NCBI GenBank assembly: GCA_963556195.1
Contig: OY744516.1
Location: 29,340,183 to 29,404,182 of the forward strand
Direction of reading: 5' to 3'
DNA length: 64,000 nt
Source: Sepiola atlantica
Taxonomy: Eukaryota; Mollusca; Cephalopoda; Sepiida; Sepiolidae
Under the pieces are notes generated by a model that did no database searches, was not told the origin of the DNA, and was given only the letters and a program-made list of their open reading frames with translations. Every line of letters begins with the position of its first letter. Position 1 is the first letter of the stretch. Shown here piece by piece: positions 43,927-56,010 of the stretch. The position numbers were made by a program, and so were the translations under genes.

Positions 43927-45070
43927 TAATAAAAAATATTGACATTTTTTTTTAATTATCTTATTTTAATCGGATTTTTAAAGTTCAATCGGATTTAAAG
44001 TATTGTTTGGTTACTAAATTATGAATTAAAATAAATTGGTATAAATCATTAACTTTTTTGCTAATGTAATCTTGTTTTAATATCTATTTATAAAAGTGTT
44101 GGATGTATAGCTTTCAAAACTTTCAATTTTTTAATATATGAGCATTTGCTAAGAATTTTAGTGCCATTAATACGACCATATAAATGCTTTCTAGTTCCTT
44201 CCAAATTTTGAATGAACGCAATGTAATTTATTTGATTAAAATTCTAGCTTGTTTACGAAGAAATCGAAATGCATTGTGATTTATTTAATTTCGTAATTAA
44301 TTATTTTTAAATAGTATTTTTCGGTAAATAATCCATTAATTGTAAATAAAAAGAATGTGTAAGTCACGTAAAGGCGAGAAACATACACGCATAGATACGA
44401 GAGAACTGGTCACACAACTGTACTATACATAAAAAAGAGCAAAAACATACATAGACAAAATATATTTTATTCACATTTTCAGTTTTAATTAAAAGAAATG
44501 AAAAAAGTTGAAAATTGTAAAAAAGAATTAAGCCCCGGCCAATTTTTCATCTTTATAAGACTTTGAAATGGTCAGGGGCAGTAATTTCATAAAAAAATAT
44601 TGTTTTTTGTTTTTTGATTTATTAATTTTTGCATAAGTTCTGAAAATGTAATTCACATTGATTGATTAACTGATTTGGGGTTATGGTTTAAAATAAAAGC
44701 GCATTCATACTAGATTTAGCGTCCATTTCGACGTCGATGCAATTCATTAAACGGTACATGACTTTGAATTGAACATGGCTACGTTACGCATATGTTAATG
44801 GTTAAATGGGTCGAGTTTATGAACAGTTTTAATTGCGCCTTAAATGTTTACTTTGGCTTCTATAGACAAAATACAAAAGCAAAGTATTAAAATTACATTA
44901 TTCACGTATGGATGAATCGCGCTGTTTTTAAACAAATGTTTTACGGATTTAAATTTTTAGAAGTCATTTATAATAATTTCAAATATTTTCAGTTTAAAGT
45001 TGATTGCATTTTGAGAAAATTTTGAATGAAAAGAAACATTTCAAAATGTGTTTATTTGATCAGAATTTAC
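43927..45070. other. No recognisable gene
   Basis: Very AT-rich sequence without long frames or repeats that I can define. Confidence 0.5.
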
Positions 45071-45835
45071 ACAACTTTAGTAAGGTGTTTACTTTAATAA
45101 ATTGTTTGCTTTAGTAAGGTATTTACTTTAGTCAGGTATTTAGTTTAGTCTAGTGTTTACTTTAGTGTTTAATCTAGTAAAATGTTTACTTTAGTAAGGT
45201 GTTTAATTTAATGAATTGCTTACTTTAGTCAGGGGTTTACTTTAGTGTTTAATCTAGTAAAGTGTTTACTTTATACTTTAATAAGGTGTTTAATTTAATA
45301 AAGTGCTTACTTTAGTCAGGTGTTTACTTTAGTGTTTAATCTAGTAAAATGTTTACTTTAGTAAGGTGTTTAATTTAATAAATTGCTTACTTTAGTCAGG
45401 GGTTTACTTTAGTGTTTAATCTAATAAAATGTTTACTTTAGTAAGGTGTTTACTTTAATAAATTGCTTACTTTAGTCAGGGGTTTACTTTAGTGTTTAAT
45501 CTTGTAAAATGTTTACTTTAGTATGGTGTTTAGTTTAATAAATTGCTTACTTTAGTCAGGGGTTTACTTTAGTGTTTAATATAGTAAAGTGTTTACTTTA
45601 GTAAGGTATTAACTTTCATAAATTGTTTACTTTAATGAGGTGTTTACTTTAATAAATTATTTTTTACTTCAATAAGATGTTGACTTTAGTGTTTAATTTA
45701 GTAAAGTGTGTACTTTAGTAAGGTGTTTACTTTAATAAATTGTTTATTTTAGTAAGGTATTTACTTTAATAAACTGTTTGCTTTAGTAAGGTGTTTAATT
45801 TAGTGTTTAATTTAGTAAGGTGTTTCCTTACAAGC
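45070..45835. repeat. GTGTTTACTTTAGTAAG satellite, 80-bp higher-order units
   Basis: Short units (GTTTACTTTAGTAAGGT, TTTAATAAATTGCTTAC) form an 80-bp period: TTTAGTCAGG at 45391, 45471 and 45551. The same unit appears inverted at 47530-47675. Confidence 0.9.
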
Positions 45836-46790
45836 AGAAATACATTTTCATTAAATTTTCCTATCAGATAACGCATGCATTATGTTCAGTTTTTATTCAT
45901 TAAGTTGTTTTTGAGATCATACATTTTGTTAAAAACAAGTCTATGAATAAATACTGCACATTTCATTAAAATCAAATGATTTTCCCAATTTTAGGAAATC
46001 TTTTTAAAAAATAGAGACGTAAATTGTTTTTATTTGTGTGAGGTGTCGACCAATATCGAACATATATATAGCGTTATTGAGAAAGACTGTATGTTTATCT
46101 TTTACATTTCAATCGAGGAAATAAATAGCGTTGCAAACAACATGTGAACCATTTCATAAAAGGTTTGAATTCTACCTGGCTGTAAAAAGCAGGTTTCATA
46201 AAAACAGACTCCGTATTCATTTGGGTTGCGAACGCGGGTTGACTGGAGACTTAAACAAAAATAGTGAACATGGCGGAAACGCTGAAGACCAATGCACACA
46301 AGCAGGAAACCAGGGACGAATATTTTCCATCACATCCGTTTGGGGTAGTAGCAGTAATAGTAGTAGTAGCAGTAGTAGTCTGATATACAAATAGAAAACA
46401 TAGTCATAATTCGGATAAACATTAATATTAGCAGAATATGTAATCAAACATGAAAATTTGGCTATTTATTTAAAACTTCGAACTCATACATTTTCAAATA
46501 TGGTTTTGTCTAGAATCTTTAATAGAATTTTGATCAAAACCAATTACATGATTTTGATTCGAGAAAATGTCTAAAATTTATAGCTTAAGCTTAAGAAGGA
46601 AATAACTTTAACATTTATGCACATTGAATTACAAGTCTTATAAATAAAATAAAATCAAAAATGTAACAAAAGTGTTGTGAAGTGGTTTGTAATTGGTAAG
46701 ACACAAATATGAAGAAATAAATGGATGAAAACGATTCTATTGAGATCAACAATATAAAATGATTTATTAGAAATTTACAACTGGAAGTAT
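45836..46790. other. No recognisable gene; (AGT)n at 46343-46380
   Basis: AT-rich sequence with a short GTAGTAGTAGCAG microsatellite. The 87-codon frame at 46131-46394 has no domain. Confidence 0.5.
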
Positions 46791-46794
46791 GGAA

Positions 46795-47025
46795 GTTAAG
46801 TGGATAACGACACGGACTGATGACCTGGATGTTTCAAGTTAGAATCCCGTCGGTTCCACAGTACCACTTTCACTTAGGGATGTTGGCAACTTTCATGTGG
46901 TCCTTCCCGTAAGTACACGATGTATTTCAAGAAGGAATTCTAACAAGGAAACCAATACCAACACTAGAATCATCTGATTCACACGAAATAAATGAATGAA
47001 TGAATGAATGAATGAATGAACTGGA
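46795..47025 (+). mobile_element. tRNA-derived SINE-like repeat, copy 2, with (AATG)n tail
   Basis: TGGATAACGACACGGACTGA is A-box-like and GTTAGAATCCCG (about 46842) is B-box-like at about the spacing of a tRNA gene. The body (TTTCACTTAGGGATGTTGGC, AATCATCTGATTCACACGAA) matches 12689-12885. A tail of AATGAATG units at 46988-47022 is typical of a SINE end. Confidence 0.75.
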
Positions 47026-47525
47026 AGAATTACTATGAAATGATGAGGATTTAATTGTGTGTCTCTGGGCCGATTTCGGAAGCATCCTCCATTAAATTTT
47101 CCTGTTTTATTTTCGTGTTCTCAATGCAGGAGCAGATAACTCTAGACAGATGAATCATGCTTCATAATGACTTTAGACAAGGGAGATAAATGTAGTTATT
47201 TCCCTTTCAGAATTATTTCCTAGATGGACTTCGTTATCCAACAAAAGGAAACATAAATCCTTATTTGTGATGTTATTAAACGAAGATACTGAGTTAATAT
47301 GGTTTAATTGAAATATAAAACTCACCGGGGTATGTGGAGGCTCGTAATTTAACAAGTTAATCTGTTTTGCGCCAACCGTTCTCTTGCTCATATGAACATC
47401 ATCAGTATCTCCGTAAACCCACATGAGGAATATTTCGCGGTCCTGTAAAAATATAAATAATTGTATTTTTTAATCATACTACTACTATTATTATCGTTTC
47501 AGCTTAATTTAGTATGGTAGTACTT
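47026..47525. other. No recognisable gene
   Basis: The minus frame at 47424-47173 (83 codons) has no recognisable domain. Confidence 0.5.
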
Positions 47526-47529
47526 ACTT

Positions 47530-47675
47530 TACTCTAAAGTAAACACAACACTTCACTTTAAACACCTCACTAAAGTAAACACCTCACTAAAGTAAACACC
47601 TCACTAAAGTAAACACCTCACTAAAGTAAACACCTCACTAAAGTTAACCACTTACTAAAGTGAACACCTGTTGCG
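47530..47675. repeat. GTGTTTACTTTAGT satellite, inverted block
   Basis: CACTAAAGTAAACACCT units, the reverse complement of the satellite at 45070-45835. Confidence 0.9.
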
Positions 47676-47739
47676 GTATCCGTTCACCGTTCCTAAAAAT
47701 AACAAACAACCCCAAGACAACTTTCCCTGTACTTTTCCA

Positions 47740-49840
47740 CTGGGGCGTCATCAGCAGCAGCCGTGGTAAACATCCACTCTCCTCCTTTGGTCGTTTACCA
47801 TCACCCACGCAGGTTCAACTTCAACTACCTGTGTAGCTGCTATTGTGCATAGGCAGCAATCACTCCGCCGATTCAACGGCCATAAGTTTAATACAAACAG
47901 ACAAAAGTTGATAGCGTCAAGAAATCATTGTAAGAGTGTAATAGCCGCAGCTAAGAGTAGGTATACTGAGATGACCAGAATACGCATTGCGCCACAGAAA
48001 TTTAGAACTTGCGATTTCTGGATATCTATAAGAGTGTGGTGAATAATGGGCAATCAAAATTTTCCCCGCTATCCAACCAATATGATGCCGCAACTGATAC
48101 GGCTAAACTGTTTGCCCAACGGTTCGCCTTGAACTTCACCTTGGACTCCACAAACCACTCCTCCCAAACTCCTCACTGCGGACTGAAGCCACACTCAATG
48201 ATCTGATCATCACCCCTTTCCATGTCCGGGATATCATGAGAAAAACATTGTCATCTCCAAAGGATGTGGGCCTGATTTTATCTCTGCTATAGTCTTAAAG
48301 AAAAGCTCTGCTGAGTCGGCTCATGTGTTCTCGAAACTCTACAACAAATGCCTTGAAGAATTGTGCTTCCCTAATAGCTGGAAAATTGCCTTTGTGGTAC
48401 AAGTGTTCCAGAATTCTGGTGAAAGATCCGAGCCGCAAAATTATCTTCCTGCCAGTCGACTCCCGCTCTTCGCTAAAATCTTTGAATCATTAATCAATCT
48501 AGCGATTATCCACCACCTCGTTAATGCTAAACTTCTTTCTTGCAAACAGTATCGATTTAGACAAGCCCACTACTGCGGATATCATAATGGTCATCTCGGA
48601 ACGTATATATCATACACTGAACAAGGCTGGTGAAGCTAGGGCGGTGAGGTTTGATATATCCAAAGCCTTCGACAAGGTCTGGCATGAAGATATTCTCATG
48701 AAATAATAATTCGCACGATATTACTGGGAGAATATTTAATATAATCAGATCTTTCGTAACTAAAAGAAGATCCAGGTCTTCCTAGATGGTTGGACATCTA
48801 AACGACATCACATTAATACAGGTGTAACCCATGGGTCGATCCTTGGACCTTTATTATTCCTGATTTTCATAAACGACCTCTCTGATGCAATTGTGTCCGA
48901 GATGGGTATATTTGCTGACGACACCACGCTCTATATTCGACATGCGGGAAAACGAACACATGTCCAAGGTAATTGCTGAATCCTTAGAAAATGATCTCCA
49001 GTCTGTAGTGGAATGAGGCCATAAATGGATGGTAACTTTTAATGCTACTAAGACAAAGCTCTTTTCCTTTAACAATTATGATAAACCTTTTCAACCACCG
49101 ATTACCATGGCTAATTGCACGTTACTTGAGAGTCCATCATTCAAACTTCTCGGCCTAACAATCACAGGTATTATGAATTGAAACTAATACATAGAAGACA
49201 TTGCCAAGGCTGCTGCAAAAAAGTTGGATCCCTCTACCTGGCTAAAAAACTTCTCACACCTGCCAGTATCCTTTATCTCTATAAAGCCACCATTCGCTCT
49301 AACCACTAGCTTTCCCCTTTTAGACAAGGTCCGAAAGGAGCCTCTAATTTATAGGCCCCACTCTATCTACCAAGTTCCAACCCTGGTCCCAGCACAGCAA
49401 TGTTGCATCCCGCTGCTTGTTTTATAAGTGCTTTAATGGAATGTGTTCCGATGAACTTGCTACACTGATACCCTCTCGACGTAAATACCCCCGACCCACC
49501 TGTCAATCAGCAAAATTCCACCGCTTCACGGTAGAGGTTCTCGGATGTCGACGAGCTTTCTAATCTAATAGGAGATTAGAAAGTTGACCATGGGTTGATT
49601 TTCCGCAACCTCGTAACTCCCACTTCCCTTATTTTGTCTTTTAGTTCTCACATTTCATGAGTGATGTTTCTGAAAAAGGGGGAAGAATTACTGTTTTCTG
49701 GGTCGGAATCTATCCATCTAACACTTATCGTTGGCTAGTTTTTCACCTTGAAGTGGTAATTTTTTAGCTCCTTGCATCAAGTTGTTTCATGCCTTGTCTG
49801 GAGCGATTTCCATTTTTTTAATAGCTTTTTCCTCGTACTC
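47740..49840 (+). pseudogene. CR1/Jockey-like LINE ORF2 remnant, copy 1
   Basis: Non-LTR reverse transcriptase, decayed by frameshifts. In order: a pre-RT linker (RRFNGHKFNTNRQKLIASRN, 47869), RT fingers (SWKIAFVVQVFQNSGERSEP, about 48380), a palm motif with the first Asp (FDISKAFDKVWH, about 48650), GVTHGSILGPLLFLIFINDL (48822; family usually GVPQGS), and a catalytic FADD box (48911-48922, both Asp kept). Then MVTFNATKTKLFSF (49030) and a post-RT region to about 49600. The 3' part near 49780 (LHQVVSCLVWS) parallels the end of copy 2. The 5' endonuclease is absent, as expected of 5' truncation. Frames change at least six times. Confidence 0.88.
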
Positions 49841-50500
49841 CTAGAATTTGTAATTCCCTCCATGCTTGCTGATTCTCTGACTGTACCAACATGCAGAAGT
49901 CTAAATGCAATGTGAACAAACATCTCGCCGCAAAACTTCCCACTTAGGATGCCCCTGTAGGTATAACTCCTAATTCACAGTAGCCCCTTATGCTTCAGTG
50001 GCAATGTGCCTTCTTTGGTGTAAATGAAAGATTTTAAAAGTCCGAGAAGTTTATCAAAGCAGGGGGCTCCTCATCAAGAAGAAAGTCATTCATTTCGATT
50101 AGGGCAAAACGATAGTCGCCCCGACTATCGTTGGTGGTTAAAGGACTGAAGCTTGGTTTAAGAGGTATTGAAAATAACAAGCCACTTTCCCCTCATTGCA
50201 CAACGTGCTCCAGGTAGGAAGAGAGAGAATCCGAAATACGTATTTTCTTAGTCGAAACTGCAACTAAGGACGCCAAAACCATCAAAATTATTATTATTTC
50301 TTTTCATTAGTCTAACATATATAATAGTTTTTTCATATCTATTTTAATTAGTGTCCTTTCGCCTATTTCAGTTGTGACTCTTGAAGCTTTGTGAAATTTA
50401 TTAAACTGTATGAAATGTTATTGTAAGTAAATGGTTTAATCGTTGACGGCATTGTCAAATATTAAAAGTGTATATATACGAAAATAAGGCATTATTATGC
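49841..50500. other. No recognisable gene
   Basis: Sequence between two LINE copies. No motif assigned. Confidence 0.5.
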
Positions 50501-50507
50501 GAACTGA

Positions 50508-51445
50508 AACGATCAGTTTCTTGATTCTGCTATTATTACTCCAAAGATGCTTGCTAGGGTTTTTTCTGATCTTGACCAGTCTAAGGCTTCCAGCCCTGCT
50601 TAAATTCCTGTTGTTCTCAAGCGTTGTGCTCCTGACCTTTCTTCTATCCTCTATAAATTATTCAATCTCTGTTGGTCTAAGTCCTGTTTCCCTTCTTGTT
50701 GGAAGGAGTCCTCTGTTGTCCTTATCTTTAAAAATGCTGCTGATCGGTCTGACACAACTAAGTATCGCCCTGCTAGTTTCCTCTCCGTTATTAGCAAGGT
50801 TTTTGAAAGGTTGATCAACGGCAAGCCTTTTCATTTTCCTATCAATGCTGGTGTTCCTCAGCGCTTTATTCTATGCCCAACACTGTTTCTTTTCTATATA
50901 AATGATCTTTCAGGGAATATTGTTCAGAAAATTAACATCTATGCTGACAATACCACTCTCTATTCTGGAGTTGCTTCCAGACCATATCCCTCGGATCACT
51001 CGAAATATGCAGTTGATCTAGAAGTTGACCTGGGTTCAGTTGTTGATTTGGGTACGAAATGGCTTGTTTCATTTAATCTAGTTAAGACTCAGTTCGTGTT
51101 TTTCAATCGTAGGCGTGTCCCTTTTCTTTCAGAGATGGATGACTCTGCTTTTGAGGAGAAATCGACTCTGAAACTTCTTGGTCCTTCTCTCTCATTAAAT
51201 CTTTCTTAGAGTTCATACATTAGATCCATTGCTCTTTCTACTTCTCTTAAAGTCGGTTCTGTCCATCGCTCCAAACACTTTCTCACACCTAAGGCTATTC
51301 TCTATCTTTATAAATCTAAAATAAGACCATGTATGGCGTACTGTTGTCATATTTTAGTAAATGAATCTCTGCCCTATTTGAGGGTTCTTGATTAGGTGCA
51401 GAAACATATCTGTAATTTGATTGGCTCTACCCTTTTTTCTCTGCA

Positions 51446-51505
<60 letters not shown>

Positions 51506-51875
51506 TGTGATGTTGCTAGTCTCAGTCTTTTCTATAAATACTATTATGGCATGTGTTCTTTTAGAATTATGTGATCTATTCCCTGCTTCTTTTGTTCCAG
51601 CTCGTTTGACTCGTTAGTCTAGTGGTCTCGATCAATTCTCTGTTTTGATACCTCACTGTAATACAGCTTCTTATTCCAGTAGCTTCTTTCCAAGAACCGC
51701 AGGCTCGTGGAACTCTCTTCCTGCTGACTGTTTTCCTCCTACCTATAATCTTGGTCTTTTTTAGACTAAAGCAAATAGGCATCTCCTGTCTTTGCAATAA
51801 TCATATTTGTTCTTGTTAGCTCCTTACATCAATTGGATTCATGCCTTATCTGGAGCGTTTTCCATACAAAATATT
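50508..51875 (+). pseudogene. CR1/Jockey-like LINE ORF2 remnant, copy 2, internally deleted
   Basis: The frame with DLDQSKASSPA and SCFPSCWKESSVVLIFKN leads through KYRPASFLSVISKVFERLIN straight into FHFPINAGVPQRF (50830). The middle of the RT, including the first catalytic Asp region, is therefore missing. The catalytic box is YADN (about 50940) instead of YADD. Then KWLVSFNLVKTQFVFF, LTPKAILYLYKSKIRP and the C-terminus SSFFPRTAGSWNSLPADCFP (51680), with a 3' untranslated tail ending TTGGAAATAAAG (51876). A (CT)n(CA)n tract interrupts it at 51447-51502. Confidence 0.87.
51447..51502. repeat. (CT)n(CA)n microsatellite inside the LINE
   Basis: CTCT run to about 51481, then CACA to 51502. Confidence 0.95.
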
Positions 51876-51959
51876 GGAAATAAAGTCTTAAATTGCATTG
51901 TTGTAGTGGAGTATTGATTTACTCCTCTCCAGGAGTTAGGCACAAGGCCAGTTTTTATC

Positions 51960-52258
51960 TTACTCCCACAAGTAAGATGTGACCCAAGGTCGGGTCGGGA
52001 AAGTGGGGTTTAAAAATTGCCTGGGCAGCCTAGTCGGCATTCCCCGATAGGGGCGCCTCAGGCAGTAAGCAATAAACTTACTCCTCCCCAAAGAGGGGGG
52101 GGGCGAAGCCTGGGAGGGTGGACCTCCTAGAACTGCACAGGACAGACCCATAGACCGGTGTAAATCAAGCCCTGAAGGCCAGGACAATACCAGTCTATGG
52201 GGTGCAGTATCCATCGGAACAGATACTACACTTTGATCTTAGCCAAAAGGCCAATTGA
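51960..52258 (-). mobile_element. U2 snRNA-headed SINE-like element
   Basis: On the minus strand it opens with GGCCTTTTGGCTAAGATCAA then AGTGTAGTATCTGTTCC (52252-52216). This matches nucleotides about 10-46 of U2 snRNA, including the GUAGUA branch-point recognition site, with one inserted A. A body follows with GGTCCACCCTCCCAGGCTTC, GGAGTAAGTTTATTGCTTAC, TGCCTGAGGCGCCCCTATCG and ACCTTGGGTCACATCTTACT, shared with 4770-4975, 17655-17880 and 35218-35985. Only this copy keeps the U2 head. It may be a real snRNA-headed SINE or a chance fusion of a U2 pseudogene to the repeat. Confidence 0.65.
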
Positions 52259-52670
52259 CAGATATTTGGGGGGGGGGGATTCAACAAAGCTTATTCAACT
52301 GATATCCACGGAATAAAATGTAATCAGGTAACGCATATTTCGCCTAGCACTCCCTCCCCTACACACACACACAAAAAAAAAAAATAAAAAAAGGATGAAA
52401 AAATAGAAGAGAAGGGGGAGAAGAAAACAAAATATTTACTCAAAGTTTATGGTTTAAAAAATAAAACGTAATTTTTACAAGCGACTTAATCGATATGATT
52501 TCCATGCGTGCTAATGTTAAGTGGACGAGATAGCCGGTGAAGACAAAATGAACGAATACGAGAATAAACTGAATTAGCGAACGCTAGGAAATCGTCTGAT
52601 TTTATTAAGAAATCGCCCGTTACGAAGTGAAGGTTTTAACCCCTGTTCAAATAGGCACGTTAGAAAGGTT
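52259..52670. other. No recognisable gene
   Basis: Poly-G, poly-A and AT-rich sequence. Confidence 0.5.
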
Positions 52671-52673
52671 GAA

Positions 52674-52702
52674 AGGGTTAGGGTTAAGGTTAGGGTTAGG
52701 AT
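52674..52702. repeat. Interstitial TTAGGG-like repeat
   Basis: GGGTTAGGGTTAAGGTTAGG GTTAGG: four units, one expanded by a base. Confidence 0.85.
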
Positions 52703-52989
52703 AAAAAAAAAATTGGTTAAACGTAACCGGAGTGAAAACTTTGTTAAATAATGTATATTTTCCGAGAATAAATGATTAGATTGAAGAAAAAAGTAAATTA
52801 TAAAGAAAAAGAAATTTCTGTTAAGAACAGGCCAGCGAGAAAGTGTGATATTAACTGTAATGGCCGCATACTGTTCGGAAAGTTAATCTGCTATTCCGAG
52901 AATGAAAGAGGTGAAGAAAAAAAATGAAGTGGTTAATTTCACCAAAGAATTTGTAAGCCTCAGAAAATAGCAAAAAAGAAAGTTCATAT

Positions 52990-53015
52990 ATTGTACCCGG
53001 CGTGGCCCGGGAATG
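52990..53015 (+). mobile_element. Helitron-like 3' terminus (degenerate)
   Basis: ACCCGGCGTGGCCCGGG hairpin, AATG, then TTAG before T. The hairpin core matches the terminus at the left window edge. TTAG replaces CTAG. The 5' end is not seen. Confidence 0.35.
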
Positions 53016-53755
53016 TTAGTTTTTTTATGTAAATTCTATGGTTCTGAAAACGTTAATCTGAAATACATAGGAATTAAATGAACATTAAAAAGTAAGCGTA
53101 ATGGAATCGACTATTAAAGAAAAATCAGTCCATTCTGTTAATCTGATGTAATGTTATTCTGTCAATCTGGAACGTAAAGGAAAGCATTATCAACATCGAA
53201 TAAAACTCTCAGTTTAATAAAGCAGACAGTATTTAGGTTGAAAAAACGTAGAGAATGTAAAAGAAGAAATAAATAAAATGCTAATGGTGCTAAAACGAAA
53301 TAGTTAACCTATGAGGAAGAATTCCTGTGAAGTGAGTAGCAGTGGAAGTAGGTGTGAGTGTGGGAGTGAAAAAGTCTCCAGATATCCTATATCAATGACT
53401 ACGTTAGAATCGGGAAAGGTGTAGAAATTATTGAAAGCGAACGAAGTAAACGAATATTTTCTGAAAAGACTTATCAGGAATTGGACGAAAGAACTGCGGA
53501 ATCAGATTCGAATATGTAGCTATTGTTTATAGAGATATAATGTCAAATGAAATAGGGGGAATTCACTTTACTTTAAATATAAGGTATAAGAAGATAAGAT
53601 ATGTAAATTGTTAAAAGCAATAGAGAGTACTTCGTCCGTCAACTTGAAAGATTATGCGTGTTCGTTGTGTTGGGTAACTCTTTTATACGAGAGTGAATTG
53701 TGTTAGGTACTCATGATAACAATGAGTGCGTCTATACAATGTACGTCTTTACAAA
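53016..53755. other. No recognisable gene
   Basis: AT-rich sequence with no frame or repeat I can name. Confidence 0.5.
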
Positions 53756-53756
53756 G

Positions 53757-53758
53757 AA

Positions 53759-53819
<61 letters not shown>

Positions 53820-53832
53820 GAAAGAGAGAGAC
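53757..53832. repeat. (GATA)n microsatellite with GAGA end
   Basis: Uninterrupted GATA units to about 53818, then GAGAAAGAGAGAG. Confidence 0.97.
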
Positions 53833-54271
53833 TCATACTAGGACCCAAAGAGGGTAGTCAAGACCTTCAAAGCTGTGGATATATTTAGATCACACAAATT
53901 AGTGATAAGGGGGAAAGGACAAACTAGACATCGCGTGTTAGACAGATAGAAGAAATTGCAGCAGGAAAAAAAGTAAAGCCCGAAGCCAACGAATACACTG
54001 GTCAACAAACATGTTTCCCCCCTCCCCTGCCCTGTGGACAAAAAGGTAGGTGATTCTATCAATCCGCTAAATTCAAACATAAATTAAGTGTTTCCCAATC
54101 AGGTCAAGGTTTCTTGCTTTTGAAATTGATATTTGTTTCATGTATTGGCTTATTGTACGATACTCGATCCGTTTAAGAGGACTGTATCATGTGTTTTAAG
54201 CAAGTTCTCATGTTTCTAATAGAATTGATAGCTTTTATACGAATCATATTGAGTTACATTTTATAGTGTGC

Positions 54272-54820
54272 ATGATTCCTGTAGATATTTCCATTAGAAG
54301 ATTGTATTAGCATGAACAGATCTTTAATACTTGAGGCACATTTTCCATGTGATTCCTGTAGATATTTCCATTAGAAGATTGTATTAGCATCAAGAGCTCT
54401 TTAACACTTGAGGCACATTTTCCATGTGATTCCTGTAGATATTTCCATTAGAATATTGTATTAGCATCAAGAGCTCTTTAACACTTGAGGCACATTTTCC
54501 ATGTGATTCCTGTAGATATTTCCATTAGAAGATTGTATTAGCATCAAGAGCTCTTTAACACTTGAGGCACATTTTCCATGTGATTCCTGTAGATATTTCC
54601 ATTAGAAGATTGTATTAGCATCAAGAGCTCTTTAACACTTGAGGCACATTTTCCATGTGATTCCTGTAGATATTTCCATTAGAAGATTGTATTAGCATCA
54701 AGAGCTCTTTAACACTTGAGGCACATTTTCCATGTGATTCCTGTAGATATTTCCATTAGAAGATTGTATTAGCATCAAGAGCTCTTTAACACTTGAGGCA
54801 CATTTTCCATGTGATTCCCC
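54272..54820. repeat. 77-bp tandem repeat (7 copies)
   Basis: GTGATTCCTGTAGATATTTC starts units at 54349, 54426, 54503, 54580, 54657 and 54734, exactly 77 bp apart, with a diverged first unit from 54272 and a truncated last one at 54811. Internal copies are nearly identical, pointing to recent expansion. Confidence 0.97.
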
Positions 54821-55490
54821 CGCTGTTTTCTAAGGAAAAAATATCTAGTTAATATAATTCCTTCAGCTTGTTGTACATCTCTTTAGAGATTTCAATTGAG
54901 AAAGTTATCTATATCTCATAAATTTCTTTTAACTCTTTAATTCCTTAATATCAGGTGATCAGAGCAATTTTTTATTCTTGAAACAAGTTGTACAATGAAT
55001 ATGGAGACATCAAACCGGAAATGTTTGATATATAACAATCAAAACTAAGAAACCCGGAATAAGGCCCGATGGATATAGATGCAGATGATGTGGCAGTTAA
55101 TCTGATCACATTAGAAATAGTTTTCAAGTAAGAGATGACAAATTCATCAGTAGTTCAAAGATGAGACACTATTAAGGATTAAGTAAACGGACTAAAAAAA
55201 ACAAAGATAGGTTCCTTTAGATCACATAAAATATGCGTTTTTGTATTGTAAGGTCACAAAGTAACCATAACTCTTGTTTCACTATTTGATAAAGGGGGAC
55301 AACTGGGAATCAACATTTTTTACTTCATTTCTCAAAATTAATTTACAAAAGAATACTTCGAATAAATAAACCTGTATCTCGTAATGTAATGTCCAAAAGA
55401 ATATTGCTAATAAACAAATAACTTACGTTACATTTAATAATATTTTTCTTAACTAGAATTAGGGTCCAAATTCTAGTATATTAAATTGTT
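54821..55490. other. No recognisable gene
   Basis: AT-rich sequence with no assigned motif. Confidence 0.5.
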
Positions 55491-55494
55491 TTTA

Positions 55495-55925
55495 ACACCA
55501 ATACGTAGTTAAAGCAAAATAACTTGTTTTGGAATATTAAAACAATTTCCATTGATAATGTTTCCTATTGATAATGTTTACGCATTCAATTATTCTTTTT
55601 ATTATTGCTTATGTTTGAATAAATGTTTTGAAACATGGCGTAAATCATAAATCTATGAAAATGTGTTTGTTTTAAGATCTATGTATAAGAAAGTCCACAT
55701 ACCTCAGTTGGTAGAGCGTCAGACTGAAGATCTCAATGTTTCGGTTTCGATTTCCGGTTATGACATCCGCTTTGTTTGTTTGGAATTTATTATTTACTGT
55801 CAGTTCAATATATTAAGTAGTTCAAATCTCTGATATTTCAAAATGAGACAGAGTCCGCAACGTATTTATTACGTTTAAAAAAATTGTGACTAGCAGAAAA
55901 AAATTCTATTTATATAAGATTCTTA
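55495..55925 (+). repeat. ~430-bp direct duplication, copy 1
   Basis: CAATACGTAGTTAAAGCAAA to AATTGTGACTAGCAGA matches 59928-60360, about 75-80% overall. A tRNA-Phe-like core is at 55690-55765. Confidence 0.85.
55690..55765 (+). pseudogene. tRNA-Phe(GAA)-like sequence
   Basis: ACCTCAGTTGGTAGAGCG (D arm, A box), TCAGACTGAAGATCTCA (anticodon arm with GAA) and GGTTTCGATTTCC (T arm, B box) follow tRNA-Phe order. Acceptor-stem pairing holds at only about four of seven positions, and the T stem is weakened. So it is a pseudogene or the head of a tRNA-Phe-derived repeat. The copy at 60138-60206 is more diverged. Confidence 0.65.
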
Positions 55926-56010
55926 AGAGTTATTATCAGGCAATTATTTCATAGTTTCGTAACAATATTGTTTCATGTCATCGCTTCATAAAATTATTTT
56001 TCGATTGTTT

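Noticed and set aside
47738..47765. Minus-strand CTGATGA...GAAAAGTAC as a hammerhead
   Set aside because: No convincing stem II between the two core segments and no stem I pairing; probably chance in LINE flank.
55690..55765. Functional tRNA-Phe gene
   Set aside because: The acceptor stem pairs at only about four of seven positions, the T stem is disrupted and the surrounding 430 bp is duplicated with it.
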